This document shows positions 30,947-43,434 of a stretch of DNA of 64,000 bases, in pieces. The notes beneath the pieces were generated by a model. The model searched no databases and was not told where the DNA came from. It saw only the letters and a program-made list of their open reading frames with translations. Position numbers and translations under genes: made by a program. Location of the stretch: contig QANU01086678.1 of assembly GCA_003254905.1 (NCBI GenBank), positions 1-64,000 on the forward strand. Reading direction: 5' to 3'. This DNA comes from Nissolia schottii (Eukaryota > Streptophyta > Magnoliopsida > Fabales > Fabaceae). How positions within the stretch are numbered: the first letter of the stretch is position 1; the number at the start of each line of letters is the position of its first letter.

Positions 30947-31467
30947 AATGCTCATTTTTTTATCCTTAAAAATGTGAGTTTCAGATACTTTGGTTCTTAA
31001 AATTTAAAATTTGACATTTTAATTCCTGAAATGGTAAGTTGTATGTCAAATTAGTCTCTTATTTGATTATCATTACTGTTTTGTCACATTTCTGTTGATT
31101 TATCACATTAAAAGAGACAATAACAACAATTGAGGTTATAAATGGGTTGTAGTTGTACTTGAAACTACAAATGAGGCTGCAAGAGCAATTATTGTGGTAT
31201 ATGAAGTTGTAATAACAATTACGATTTATAGCTCCAAAGTGTCGTCACAGTATTTTTAGCTTTTAGTATTGTTACACAGCCTTTGTTGTTATCACGTTCT
31301 CATTTAATGTGAAAAATTAGTGAAAATATGGTAATACAATAATTATATGAATTGAGGGACTAATTTGACTTACAACTTGCAATTTCAATGATTAAAAAAT
31401 CAAAATTTAAATCTTAAAGACCAAAGTGACTTGAACTTACACTTTCAAAGATCAAAATGAGTATTTA
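30947..31467. mobile_element. Foldback MITE with arms of about 180 bp
   Basis: The left arm begins AATGCTCATTTTTTTATCC. The complement of the right arm begins AATACTCATTTTGATCTTTG. The two stay alignable for about 180 bp (ACTTTGGT, AAGTTGTA, GTCAAATTAGTC and TCACATTAAA landmarks in the same order). The loop is about 150 bp. No target duplication is visible, so the superfamily (MULE-like or other) is unknown. Confidence 0.6.
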
Positions 31468-32410
31468 ATTTTATATTTACGATAGCAGTGAATCGAAGTT
31501 ATCTCCTAATAATAATAATAATGATAATAATAATAATATATAATCCAAATCCCAAATAATAATGGCCATGGATACCTAGGACAAGATTAAGCCTTGCTCC
31601 TTTTTCCTTGCAAATTGCAGGACAAGATTTGCAAAAAGCATGCATGGACTCATCATGTTAGAGAGAGGCTGAAGTACAATTTTCAGGTTCATTAATTATT
31701 GATATAAAAACAAGTTAATAAAATATATAACAAACCATTAGGTGAGTTCATATGGAGTTATGATCTAGCTCCTTTGGCAACAACATGATGACACTGCATG
31801 GAACAATTATGGAGGAGACCTTGCCACCAAATCGGGAGGGAAGAATAAAGTTATATTTTACTAATTAATTTATAATTTTTATTGGCCATGCATATATAAA
31901 AGTCCTCCTAGACTTTGTCATTGCATTGAAGGAGCCCTATGTATGTAATTTCCGACTTATGCAAGGCAAGTGCGTACAGCTAATTTGCAATTAATGGAAT
32001 ATCTCTCTTTTTAACTCTTGATTAATGCCGGGTTAAAAGCTTTCGTAAAACCATTAAAGCCAATATATTTTATCAACTAAATTAAAAAAGTGATATATTC
32101 TGTATTTAAATTATATTTAGATAATGAGATTGAATGATGTATTTTCCCTCCGTTCATTCGAAAGTGTTATGTTTGACTTTTAAACGTAGAAAAAAGTTAA
32201 CGACTATACGGATACTTGTTAAAAAATTTAAAATAGAAATATTACATTAAAAATTATAAAAAGTTTTCAATGCATTGAAAACATTAAAATTTTTTTTTTT
32301 TACTTTAAACTCTTTAACAAGGATTCTAAGGGCAATTGTTAGCAAAATCTTTAAATATATTATTAAATTAATGTATTTGAATGTAATTAAAAAAAGTGGA
32401 CAAGTAAAGT

Positions 32411-32895
32411 TAAGAGTGTTCATGACCCGACCTGATAGTTTGGTTTGGCCCTTATTTGACCGGCTTCAAGTTGTTAAATTTGATCCGATGTCCTTTTTTG
32501 TATGAGTTCAAGTTATACATCAAGTTGATCTAAGTTGGCTCAAAGCCATATAATTCTTTAAACTTTAATTTTTTTTAATAAATTAGTGATAAAATATAAG
32601 ACTTTTGTATTTTAATTAATATTCTTTATAAAACATTATATTACTTTTGTATTGATATAATTTTTTTAAATTATGTATTATAAAATATTTTTAAAATTAG
32701 TTTATTATATTTACAATATTATGACTTTATTATGTATGTCTATATCTTACTATATTATTTAAATATTGAGTCGGTTCAGAGTTTAACCCAATAATTAATC
32801 ATGTCATTATGAAGTAAAGTTTAAATTCAAGCAAATGACACGATCATAAAATTAGGTCAATTACAACCCAACCAACGTGAGTCATGTACACCCTG
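32411..32895. mobile_element. hAT-like MITE
   Basis: The left end is AAGAGTGTTCATGACCCGACC and the complement of the right end is CAGGGTGTACATGACTCACG, so AGNGTGTNCATGAC is shared. Size is about 485 bp. Inside are short mirrored motifs around TGGGTTAAACTC. No clean 8-bp duplication was found. Confidence 0.4.
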
Positions 32896-33562
32896 CATGG
32901 AGTAGTAAATTAGAAAAATAATAAATGCAGCTAATACTTTAGTCAAGATCATGACAATTGAATCACAGACATGCTAAACCGTTTTGGAAGAATCTACCCA
33001 AAGTTGGTCAAAATCGACCACAAGCAAAACACGAATTCTGATTGATTTTAGATTGAGTGGCTTACTACTACTTCTTTTTTCTTTAAAAAAAAAGCCTTTT
33101 TAGTGGCTCGAATAAAATGTTGAATGTTATTAAATGGGCCTGTTCTTTGTTTTTTTTGCACTTTAAATGTGCCTATTCAAAATTAAATTGACAAAAAAAA
33201 TGGAAGGGCACATTTATTTTTTTCTGTAAATGATTATAAAAGCGTGTTAATAATTCTAATATTTGATACTTAATGATAGATTAAAACAGATTACCTCTAA
33301 AATACTCGTTTAAGCTCCAAAGATTTCCACCAAACAATCTTCTAGAAACCACCAGATACATCTGTATTTAGTTTATTTATTTATTTTTTATTGTAGTTCT
33401 ATAACTTTGTTAATTATTTTTTTCTTTTCTTTTTCTTTGTTTTCGCATTCAACTTTATTTTAGTAATTGTTTACGCTACGGAATACTATATAAATTTTGA
33501 TCAGCATGCAGCTTATGATGCGTCATCTATAATTCCTTTTGCCCAACTACTAAAGAGAAATA

Positions 33563-33713
33563 CTCATGTACGAAATACATTTAATATTTATTTTATCAAT
33601 ATTATTAATTAATAATTTTTAATTTTTTGATATTTTTTTAAATATTTTAGATTTACATAAATAATTAATGATATTTATAAAATATACATTAAATATATTT
33701 CATAAATATATAA
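33563..33713. mobile_element. Short AT-rich foldback element
   Basis: CATGTACGAAATACATTTAATATTTATTT on the left is mirrored by the complement of the right end, ATTTATGAAATATATTTAATGTATATTTT. Size is about 150 bp and the sequence is almost entirely AT. A Stowaway-like MITE is possible, but its terminal motif is not clear. Confidence 0.35.
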
Positions 33714-34987
33714 ATATTTATCAGCGATTAACTATTAAAAAAAAAAAGTCAAACGCCATCGATGAACCCAATTCAGCGTTTGCTTGCAGTTCTTAATACA
33801 CTTCCAAATATTCTCATTAGTGTCATAATAATTTTGTCACAAACCACACTTCATGTGGACCCCAAACACAGCTCATGCGCCCTACATTTTGACCAACCAA
33901 ACCCAATTCAACGGTTCTGATTTCCCCGACGCCACCTTTCCCACTTGCCCCACATTACTCATTCGTTTTTCTAATTCAAAATGCCATAAAACAATCTCAT
34001 CATTAACAATTTCAAACTACTAATGCTAATAATCATTCATCCTTTCCTCAAATTTTACATCTGAAAAGAATAAACACTATTAATTCCGTAATGCGTACTT
34101 TACAACAGCTGGTAAACTTCATTTTAGTGCTTACTCTTTTTAATCATAATCAATAAGCCATTATTTAAAAACAAAAATTCACACACATAAACTTCATAAT
34201 TAAATTTAAAAACTTATATTTAAGAGACTCAAATTTTTTAGACTCGAACTGAAAAAGAAAATTCTCTTATTATTATTTTTTATTTATAAAATTCATGGTT
34301 AAATTTTATTTTGAAAAATCAAATATCAAACTCCTTCAACTTTTTTTCTTCTGCAATTAATGAAAACAATACTTGAATTTTTATTTTTTTCTTACTCTGA
34401 TATCTGGACTTTATTATCAGTGAGATCAATTAATCTAGTTTGGAGTATTGTGACAACCTATTCTGACAATATTACTTTTCTTCTTAAATTTTGAATTTGG
34501 GACCCTTTGACAACACTTGGTTAGGGGGACAAGACATGGACATAAAGACACGTGTATACAAAATTTATATATATTTTTATACTTCATTTGAAGCTAAAAC
34601 ATGGGAGACACGATAATTTGACTAGCAAGATACATAATTGGGTGTAGTGGGACAAAAAATTTATCATTTATGTCCTTATGCTCTGTCATTCTAACTAAAT
34701 GCTACCTTTAAGAAGAAAACAATATTTAATATAAATAATAATAGAATTTTGTTAATAAGTATCCTACCATACTTATTAAAAAATGGAAAAGATAAGCTTT
34801 TTATTGATAAAATCAGTGGGTGATTAACAATTATAAGGATAGTTTGATTCTAATGGAACAAAATATGGTTGAATAGGAAACTTTGCAAAAATATGAAACT
34901 GAGTTGCAAATCAGGGAGAAAAGTCCGGAATTCTAAATTTTAATTATAAAAAAATTCATGATTTCTGTTATGATATGACATAAAGCA

Positions 34988-35431
34988 AGGCGATGTTTGA
35001 CACATTACCTCAAATTCAAATAATCTCTTAGAAATATTATTACTTGTTAAATTATTAGTAATGTTATATTATTATGTTTGGTAAACATAAGTCATGCAAT
35101 TAAAAATTTATATTAACTTGTTTATAAAAAAATTATGAGATAATATATATTATTATTATTATTATTATTATATTTTTATATTTTTATTATTTTTTATCAT
35201 CATTATTATGATAATTATTTGTATTAATTTTTATTATTTCTATTTTTCTTTATTATTATTAATATTTTTATAATAATAATAATAATTTTTATGAGGTAAT
35301 TCGCAAGACAATGTGGATTACCTGAGTAATTTAAGCAATTCTATCGCACCAAATAAGTTAATTGTCAAGTAATTTAAAAGTCAAATTACCAGTAATCTAG
35401 ATAAATTACCTTGTACTAAATGCCCCTAAAG
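34988..35431. mobile_element. PIF/Harbinger (Tourist)-like MITE with trinucleotide expansions
   Basis: The left end reads GGCGATGTTTGACACATTACC and the complement of the right end reads GGGGCATTTAGTACAAGGTAA, similar to Tourist-type termini. The centre is filled with (TTA)n/(ATT)n runs (about 35145-35290). Confidence 0.4.
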
Positions 35432-35791
35432 ATAATATTTTAATATTTATAACTTTTAAAATTCTGAGGTATATGTCTGAAATTTTAAAGTTAATTTTTT
35501 AAAAAGTCATAAATTGTTAGCACGAGCCATAATAATAATAATAAATGACGCAATAAAAGTTTGGAGAGCTTCTAGAGAGCTGCATTAGTTCAGGAAGGGG
35601 GCATGATGAGCAATGACCACACTGTCGTGGTGAGCGTGACACCACCATTTCATCATTACTTATTTTGAAGCAAAACGGTGAAGTTTCACCCTCTCTCCAA
35701 ACAGATAAATTAATTAGCCACTAATTAAGAATGATTATTATGCTACCCAAGTTAATCACTCCAATGACCAAGTACACACATATATTTATGT

Positions 35792-35800
35792 ATATATAAA
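35792..35800 (+). promoter_or_regulatory. TATA box of the FQR1-like gene
   Basis: ATATATAAA lies about 120 bp before the ATG at 35917, followed by CT-rich sequence (CTCTCTCCACTATTTC) that would form the start of the 5' UTR. Confidence 0.55.
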
Positions 35801-35916
35801 TGTGCTCTCTCCACTATTTCGCCATCGTCAATTGCATTGCTCCGTTAATTTTTCAAGCTAAGAAAACGGATCGCAGAAAGAGAGAGAAACACTGAAACCC
35901 TTAGAAGACTTCATCA

Positions 35917-37237
35917 ATGGCCGTCAAAGTTTATATTGTGTATGTAATTTTCCCTAATCCTTTTCTATTTTATTTATCTAATTATTATGATATATTTTTC
36001 TTAAAAAACTCTGTTTATCTTATCTGTTAATCTCTGATTTGTACTGTCCTTGTCGTTAGTGCTGTTTTCTCTTTCTTTTTTAATTATTCTTTGTTTGATG
36101 GTCCCGTGCTTTGCCATTCATGCCGCTCAAGGTGGGATTTTGATCACTGGGTTTGGTTCAGTTCTTCATTGGGTCCTTATATTTCAAAACTTTTGAGAAT
36201 TAAGATCTTGGGGATGAGGTGTTCTACTTGGATCTAATGCATTGTTGTGTTGGTTTGACTTTTTGACTGTGTTTTGTTCTCTGTGCTCTGTGATGGGATA
36301 TTGAATTTTTCTATTTTTAATCGTTGGGGGGAAGGTGTGTCTGTTTCTTTTTGGGGTTTGTTGAGCTTTAAGTCAGAAGAATGGCTTTGATGACACAGAA
36401 TCCCTTTTGTAAGTTCGTTTCCGTTGATGCATTTTCATTTTTGTATGGTTCTAAGTTTTCTTTGGCAGTAATCAGAAAGTACACTTTCAAACTATTTTTC
36501 CTGTTTTCTTCATTTTTAGTTGAATTTTTATTTAAAAAAGAAGAAAAAAATTGGAAGACGACATAATTAAGATATTTGGAGACTCTTTGACTCTGTGTAT
36601 GTAAATTTTGCAAGGCTGCAACTTTATTTGTTTTTCTCAAGTTTACTGTATTGAACACCCTTAAATAAAGGAATAAAAACTTCCGGTGTTTTCACTTGGA
36701 ATTCTCACCTCACTTGGTCAACACTAAGATCTCATAGTTTGAAATGTGCTGATTGGCAATTTCGAAGCATTGGTGATCTGCATTAAAATCAATATTAGCT
36801 CATATCTCAACCGTTGTGGTACTGTCCAAATCATTAAACCAAAAATCGAAAAGAAAATATTTCATTACTGAGATGAAATGTAGCAGTGACTTGAAGCACC
36901 CATGTTAATGTCCCCTTCCCAATTCCTTGATTGATAGTAGCTATAGGCAGCTTGTTTTAATGATGGAGGGGTTCATCCTTTCTCTTTATACCCAACAGTT
37001 ATCACAACAGACTGGATTCTATTTGCACAGTCGTAATATATGTGAAGATCTCAAATTTATATATCTGAAGGTTGTAGCAAACTTGACATTTCATTTGTAG
37101 GCTGCGGATATCATTTTGATAAAAATGTATGGCTTTATAGATATCTTATTGCAGTACTAAAAGTCTAAAACAGTAATTACTGGATGCCAGGAACAATATT
37201 GAAACAATTGTAATTTATAATCAGATACACATATGCA

Positions 37238-37274
<37 letters not shown>

Positions 37275-39686
37275 AGTACATAATTGCATCCTCGTATGCA
37301 AAATTGATCATGGTGTTTATGTTCTTTGGTTTTACCTGTTTTGTTACCCATCTGACTGCGATTTCGTCAGATAGAAAATAGGCGAAAGTCAGTGAAGAAA
37401 GTAATGTTTATATGTTGTTTCTTTGGAAAGTTTTTTCTGAAGTTATCCTATACAATTGATTTTATGCAATAGTCACTTCATAGGAATGATTGATATCAAA
37501 GGGAAAAGAAAAGCTTTGCTAGTGTAAATTAATCTTTTATCTTCCAAAGATAAATTGGCACTCAATCTAGAATGGAGAGAATAGAAAAGGTAGCTATAAA
37601 GTCTTTGGCTTTTAAATTGACTGATTACACTGCATGCAATTTGCAAGTATAATTCATTATGGATTTTGCATCAGTGCTTTGTGATGGTTTCGTTGTTGAA
37701 TGAGGACCACAATCACTATATTGTATAGGGGGCCCATTGTAACTTGTAACGGGGGCTTTGCCATGATGTACTGGTTGTGATGGTTTGGCCTGTGGTTCAG
37801 CCATGATGTTATTGTTGAAGGGCATTATTGTCTTTGCCTCTGTTTGTTAATCCCTGAGTGGAGTTGCATATCACCATTTTTTGAGTTTAATTTCTGTGGG
37901 CACGAGTGCAGTTCATGTCATAAATTCCTATTGTATGAGTTGCAATGTAAGCCATGCTGATTATTAACCTAAATTGGATGCAGTTATTTATTAAACTGAC
38001 CGTTTTGATTTGACTTCTACGTCAACTAAGGAAATGGGGTTTATGTTTCCAAGCCAATAATAAGCAAACTTACAAAAGTAGGCGATATTGGTCAAAATTG
38101 GCAATCTTAGTATTACACATATGGAATTCATAAAAGTAATTCAGAAATTAGACGTTCAAGGTTGATAAGTCATATGTTTGTGACGCATACGATGCACCTA
38201 AAATGACTAGCAAATGTTGCATTCATCTCGTTTTTTATTAAACATTTAATTTTCTTACGCACTATTGATTTTGTGCAATTCATACCCTTTCTGGTCCATG
38301 CTATTTGCCATTTGTTTTGTTGATCTGCATTTCCTCTTTCCTTTTTATTGTCCTCAAGATTGCTGGTTAATTCCCCCTTTTTTTCATCAGTAAAGTAGAT
38401 TACTCAGCATGCTTCTGGAGGCTCTAATTGCATCGTTACTTTCTACATCACTTTGACAGGTACTACTCCATGTATGGACATGTTGAGAAACTAGCAGAAG
38501 AAATAAAGAAGGGGGCTGCTTCTGTTGAAGGTGTTGAGGCCAAGCTATGGCAGGCATGTATTTGTGTTTCATGTTTCACCTTCTTATGTATTCCATTGGG
38601 TTATAACATAAAATTGCGATTTGCAAATGGTGAGAGCAACAACGGTTCCAGAGCAAAGTCTCAGCAGATATGATATCAGTTAAAATAAATGAATAAAAAC
38701 CTACAAGTATGACTCCGATTGTCATCTAATTAAGATTAATAATTGGTTTTCAACTCAAATCATTGTTAATGCCATCCAACTCTCACAAGGTTGGTTTTAA
38801 ACTTTCTGTTGACCAATTCTTCATTGTGACAACACTTTCCTGCTGTCCATGAGCTTTCGGATAGTTCTCTTATTTCCTTCTTATTTTCTATGCCCCAAAT
38901 GTTCTTCAATGCTACATATATAAATGTTATCATATGGTAGCAGGGTCCTTTCCTTAGTTTCCCAAGAATTTATCTGTGATAAATCTTCATATATCCTGTG
39001 GTCAATGGGAGTAAGACTGTACTTCCCCTTATTCACTCTTTCTAAATCATTGTGGAAAATATATGGAGCTTACTTGTTGCCTTTAATTTGAACCTTGTAA
39101 CAGGTACCCGAGACACTGCCAGAGGAGGTGCTTGGCAAGATGAGTGCACCACCCAAGAGTGATGCTCCAGTCATTACCCCCAACGAGCTCTCTGAGGCCG
39201 ATGGTTTTGTTTTCGGCTTCCCAACAAGATTTGGAATGATGGCTGCTCAGTTCAAAGCTTTCCTGGATGCCACTGGAGGTTTGTGGAGGACACAACAGCT
39301 TGCAGGCAAGCCTGCCGGAATCTTCTACAGCACCGGCTCACAAGGCGGTGGCCAAGAGACAACAGCGTAAGGGCCTCTATCTCAGTGTTCGGTTTCTTAA
39401 TTGCTTCTCAAGATGAATCGAATACTATGTCAGTGAAACTTGAATCTATTGCAGGCTTACTGCCATCACTCAGCTGGTTCACCATGGAATGATTTTTGTT
39501 CCAATCGGATACACGTTCGGCGCCGGCATGTTTGAGATGGAGAAAGTGAAAGGTGGAAGTCCGTATGGCGCGGGAACTTTTGCCGGCGATGGCTCGAGAC
39601 AGCCGTCTGAGCTTGAGTTGGAGCAAGCATTCCACCAAGGGAAGTACATTGCCACCATCACAAAGAAGCTCAAGGAAGCAGCATAA
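35917..39686 (+). CDS. FQR1: NAD(P)H:quinone oxidoreductase, FQR1/WrbA type
   Basis: FMN-dependent flavodoxin-like quinone reductase that reduces quinones by two electrons, limiting semiquinone and radical formation. Four exons: 35917-35939, 38460-38553, 39104-39366, 39455-39686, giving 203 residues, the usual plant length. Recognisable in order: [20 protein letters not shown] (FMN-phosphate loop), [73 protein letters not shown] and [19 protein letters not shown]. Intron 1 is long (2.5 kb) and splits codon 8. Intron 2 starts with GC (CAG then GCATGT), a GC-AG intron, because no GT donor keeps the frame. The 5' flank has a TATA box. In Arabidopsis the family founder is an auxin-induced gene. 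The gene appears intact, and I see no membrane segment. Confidence 0.95.
37243..37271. repeat. (AT)n microsatellite in FQR1 intron 1
   Basis: About 29 bp of alternating A and T within the first intron. Confidence 0.9.
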
Positions 39687-40480
39687 TACTACTATTAATA
39701 CTACTATTAGTATTGCTTTAAAATCAAATTACCCCATTTTTCAGTCTTTGAATATATATTCAGTTCTATTTTTCTGTGCTTTGCAGTTAATAATTTTTAT
39801 ATTTCTCCCAGAAGGAAAGTTCTTTGTATGTGTTTACAGTGTGTAATGGTTGTTGCTATTTGTTGAATGATGGAAGTTTGTTTGCCTTGTTCTCTTTTTG
39901 CCATCTTTCTGTGTTCCCATCTTTTGCATTGTATTAATGTATTCTATCTTTTGATGAATTGAATGCCAATGAGCAAGCACCACATAAGCAGTTTTGGAAG
40001 TCCATCATCTTTATTATTTATGCTCTAATAAGTATTAAAGCTTTCATGTTTGAGGAAATTAATCTCGAAATAAATGCAGCAAATGCCTTAATTTGTTCAT
40101 GCTAATTAAGATATAAGCAAATTAAATTGATATAAATGGAGAAAATGAGAATGAGAGTTTCAGGTGATTTAGACATACATGCATATACATATATTGATGT
40201 TATTATGTGAAACAGACTGCTATATTATTAATTTATTATATTGGAAACGATAAGCAAATGTTGTTACTGTTTCACTTGGAACAATCCGAGCTTATTTCAT
40301 AGGATAAACTCCCAATTTAGTATGTTGTTTTTTAAGACTTGGTCAAGGCTAAACATTAAACAAATATTTCAACGGTTAAATAAAATTATTAACATATTAA
40401 CTTTAAAATTTAATATTTAAATAAAAAAATACAACACACGGTATACAGTGAAAAATAAAGTTGCATTCATAGACACATTC
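39687..40480. other. 3' flank and intergenic
   Basis: It contains the FQR1-like 3' UTR (T-rich, no strong AATAAA close to the stop) and then AT-rich sequence. Nothing else is recognised. Confidence 0.4.
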
Positions 40481-40494
40481 ATAATATTCTCCCA

Positions 40495-40638
40495 AAGACC
40501 AAACGGGGGTTGGTCCAAGTGGTAAGCGGCTTGGTATCGCTTAAGCAAGGTCCCGAGTTCGAGACCTTGTGTGCGCGGTTATCCTCACTGGGAGACTCAC
40601 CCACCATAGCCAGGTGCGCGACCCGGCAACCTAAAAAA
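40495..40638 (+). mobile_element. tRNA-derived SINE
   Basis: A 144-bp element flanked by a perfect 14-bp target duplication ATAATATTCTCCCA (40481-40494 and 40639-40652). The head carries an RNA polymerase III A box TGGTCCAAGTGG (40511-40522) and B box GAGTTCGAGACC (40555-40566) at tRNA-like spacing. The 3' end is a short A-run. The long exact duplication points to L1-type target-primed insertion and a fairly recent event. No tRNA cloverleaf can be completed, so it is not a functional tRNA gene. Confidence 0.9.
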
Positions 40639-40652
40639 ATAATATTCTCCCA

Positions 40653-41800
40653 TGCAATTTTATCTCTTTTAAAAGTTTTTGGCCGATTTAGTCCATCTTT
40701 TTTTTTATATAAGCCAATTTAGTCATTGATATTTTTTTAAATTAGTCAATTTCATTACTTGTAAATTTTTTTGGTCAATTCAATCCATACAAATTACAAA
40801 AATTAAATAAGTTAATTCTTTTATCTATCTCTTATATTGAAATGGTTGACTTAGAGCATAACGGAGGAATGCGACACGTTAAAGGTTCACGTCACATCCT
40901 CCACGTTATAAACAACGTCATTTTACACAACTAATAACGCATTACCTTTAAGAGAAACGGCGTCATTTCGCATCTCACGTCCATAAAATTTGTGCGTCCA
41001 CAATTAAGAATATACATACATTGATAGGGTATTTTTGCAAAAGTTGAAAATGTGAGATGTTTGAGTATTTACATGATACAGTAGATAAATTTTCAATGAA
41101 ATTGATTAATTTAAAAAGTAACAAGAACTAAAGTGACAAAAAAATAACTTAAATGAGGTTAATCGATTTAAAAAATAATAAAGATTAAATTGACTAAATT
41201 TTTTTCTAAAGAACAATGATATTGTCTGATCTTAAATAACAACCGGGGATAGAGCAGGGTTGGTTATATTTTGAAAAGGACAATAGTACACTGTACACCT
41301 TTATACACTTCACCCTTCTTAATAAGATATTGTGGCGGTTTGGATTAGTAGCTTAATTTTCTAACATTGCGGGAAAGGTTAGTTTTCTAATATTATAACT
41401 CCTATGTTTGACTCTTATACTGAATTTGGTATTAGGGTAAACATAGAGAATTATTTTAAGGATTAGGTTTATGATTAAATTTGCTATAAATATAATCTCT
41501 AAATATGTGGTACTGTTAGTGACAGAAAAGATTTTTTGAGGTATCCACTCTACTGTTATAACACCATTCTAACAAAAAAAAATGAGGTGCTTTTCCAGCA
41601 AAAGTTTTTTTTTTTTTTTTTTTTTTTGCTCAATTTAAAGTTTCACACGTCAGCATCATGATTTACAATATTAATCCATAATGTTAATGTGTGAAATATT
41701 TAATGGAGTAAAATTAAAAAAAAAAACTTCTTACTTTAAAATCACTTAAAAATTTCTCTTTTGACAATCTTTTAGAGAATATAAACTATTTAGAACAGAT
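40653..41800. other. Intergenic; possible degenerate MITE and poly-T tract
   Basis: Between about 40664 and 41210 the two ends look loosely mirrored (GGCCGATTTAGTCC on the left; the right complement has AATTTAGTCAATTTAATC), which may be an old MITE. A 23-base T-run is at 41605-41627. No further GDSL exons were found here, although that is where exons 3 onward should lie. Confidence 0.35.
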
Positions 41801-42334
41801 ATTACCAAATTCTTCCCTATCTCTGGACGTATCCCAGCTCCAGCAGAAGCATAGTTTACTTCCCTGAAAATGTTGATGCCTAGTGCCATAGTATCAGTAA
41901 AAGCTGGCAGATAAGGATGATTCACCAATTCACCTGCAAAAGCATGATATCAGTGCAAAATACTATAGTTTCATATTATTTTGGTACTATAACAACAACA
42001 AAAACAACAACAACAATCAAGTTTTACTTCACATAGTGGAGTCGTCTGCATAGTTAAGTTAATGACTCAATGTCATATCATAAGTCATGTTTTGATTAAT
42101 TAAAATCTAAATCATATTGGTTACATGATTTTGGTAATCATAAAAAAAGAAACAAGTATATGTTTATTTACACTACAACAAATATACTTTAAGTTCACAT
42201 TTATCTTTACTACCCTTAAAAAATTTATCCTATAACTATCAAAGGCTACATTTTTTAGTGGTGGACTTTGAATACACTTTTTGATCACACATATAAGACA
42301 ACAACCAAAATATGTATCCAAATAATTAAAAAAA

Positions 42335-42476
42335 CACACTTAATAAGTGTGCTCTATTTAAAATACAAAGGGCACACTTACTTTACTAATTGATTACAAT
42401 TATTAAGTGTGACTAATATTTATTGTTTAAGACACACTTTAAAAGGGTGTCCATAGGATATACACTTATTATGGGT

Positions 42477-42480
<4 letters not shown>
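42335..42480. repeat. Left subterminal AAGTGTG repeats of the CACTA element
   Basis: Several copies of AAGTGTG/CACACTT in both orientations, as in the right subterminal region. In the family such repeats are bound by the TNP1/TNPA-type protein during transposition. A (TA)n tract at 42478-42522 follows. Confidence 0.7.
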
Positions 42481-42526
<46 letters not shown>

Positions 42527-42810
42527 GATGGGTTTATGTGGATAGGCTTCTGTTTTGTATCTTTATAGCTTCCCTAATAGATTGGGCTCAACATGTTGAG
42601 TTAATGAAACATTCAAAAAATACATGAGCACACAGAAATGTTCGATAATAATAATGTTTGTTTCTCTATTTTATAATAATACTAAATTCACATGTACGTA
42701 GACATACAAAAATATTTGATAGTAATATTTAATAATATTTTATTTTAAGAATTCCCATTGTTTTGTGTAATGTATTCATGTTATATGTATGTATTATAAT
42801 TTAGAATTCT

Positions 42811-43023
42811 GTTACACGTACACCAAAAATTATACACCATACATACACTTCGTACTTATATACATAAAGTTTGTGTTTTAACTCATGTAATGTTTGTGCA
42901 CTTAATTAAGTATAGTTGAGAGTATCATTTACAAGTTTGTACTGTTTGTGTACTCGTGAAGATAAAATTTGTGTATTATTAATGGTGTATGTATGAGTAT
43001 ATGAAATTGGATGTACATGTAAC
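42811..43023 (+). mobile_element. MITE inside the CACTA left arm
   Basis: 213 bp with terminal inverted repeats GTTACACGTACACC and, on the complement of the right end, GTTACATGTACATC. A second, more decayed copy is at 20952-21165. Confidence 0.6.
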
Positions 43024-43078
43024 ATTTTTGTATAATTTATTTCTCTTAAGCTTAATAGTAAATATGAAGCTTAATATC

Positions 43079-43144
43079 AAAGAGAGAGAGAGAGAGAGAG
43101 AGAGAGAAGTGTGTGACAATATCAGAGAGAGAGAGAGAGAGAGA
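43079..43144. repeat. (GA)n microsatellite
   Basis: Two GA runs (about 43079-43107 and 43122-43144) separated by 14 bp. They lie directly before a GC-richer exon-like block. Confidence 0.9.
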
Positions 43145-43291
43145 AGCATTGCTGTTTGGCGACGACGGCGAGCGTCACCACATCTCAAACCCGCACACAG
43201 CAACCGCTTGACGGACCTGAACCACGCTTCATGGCTCGCTGCTTCTTCACTTACTTCGACGGACTCTTTTCGTGTCTTGGAGTTATTGAGG
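43145..43291 (+). other. GC-richer exon-like block inside the CACTA, origin unknown
   Basis: The block is less AT-rich than its surroundings, has open reading in two frames, and ends at GTTATTGAG followed by GTAATTTC, a good donor site. Its next partner could be the ALDH10 exon at 43435. It could be the 5' exon of a transposon transcript or a second captured host fragment. I recognise no protein in it. Confidence 0.35.
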
Positions 43292-43434
43292 TAATTTCAT
43301 ATCAATTTCTTGTTTCCTTAGTTTTTGTATTTTGCCTATCAGGTGTTTGTGTTTATTTTTTTAGTTTTGTTAGAATTATGTTGGCATTTATTTGCAAAAA
43401 CAAAAATAAACCAAGATATTCTTTTTGATTTTAG

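Noticed and set aside
37625..37825. Pro/Gln-rich 66-residue minus-strand frame in FQR1 intron 1
   Set aside because: No known family, no promoter or partner exon; could be chance. Kept only as a note because its composition is not AT-biased.
40495..40638. Possible functional tRNA gene
   Set aside because: A and B boxes are present, but no complete cloverleaf or acceptor stem can be formed, and the exact 14-bp flanking duplication with an A-tail shows a SINE.
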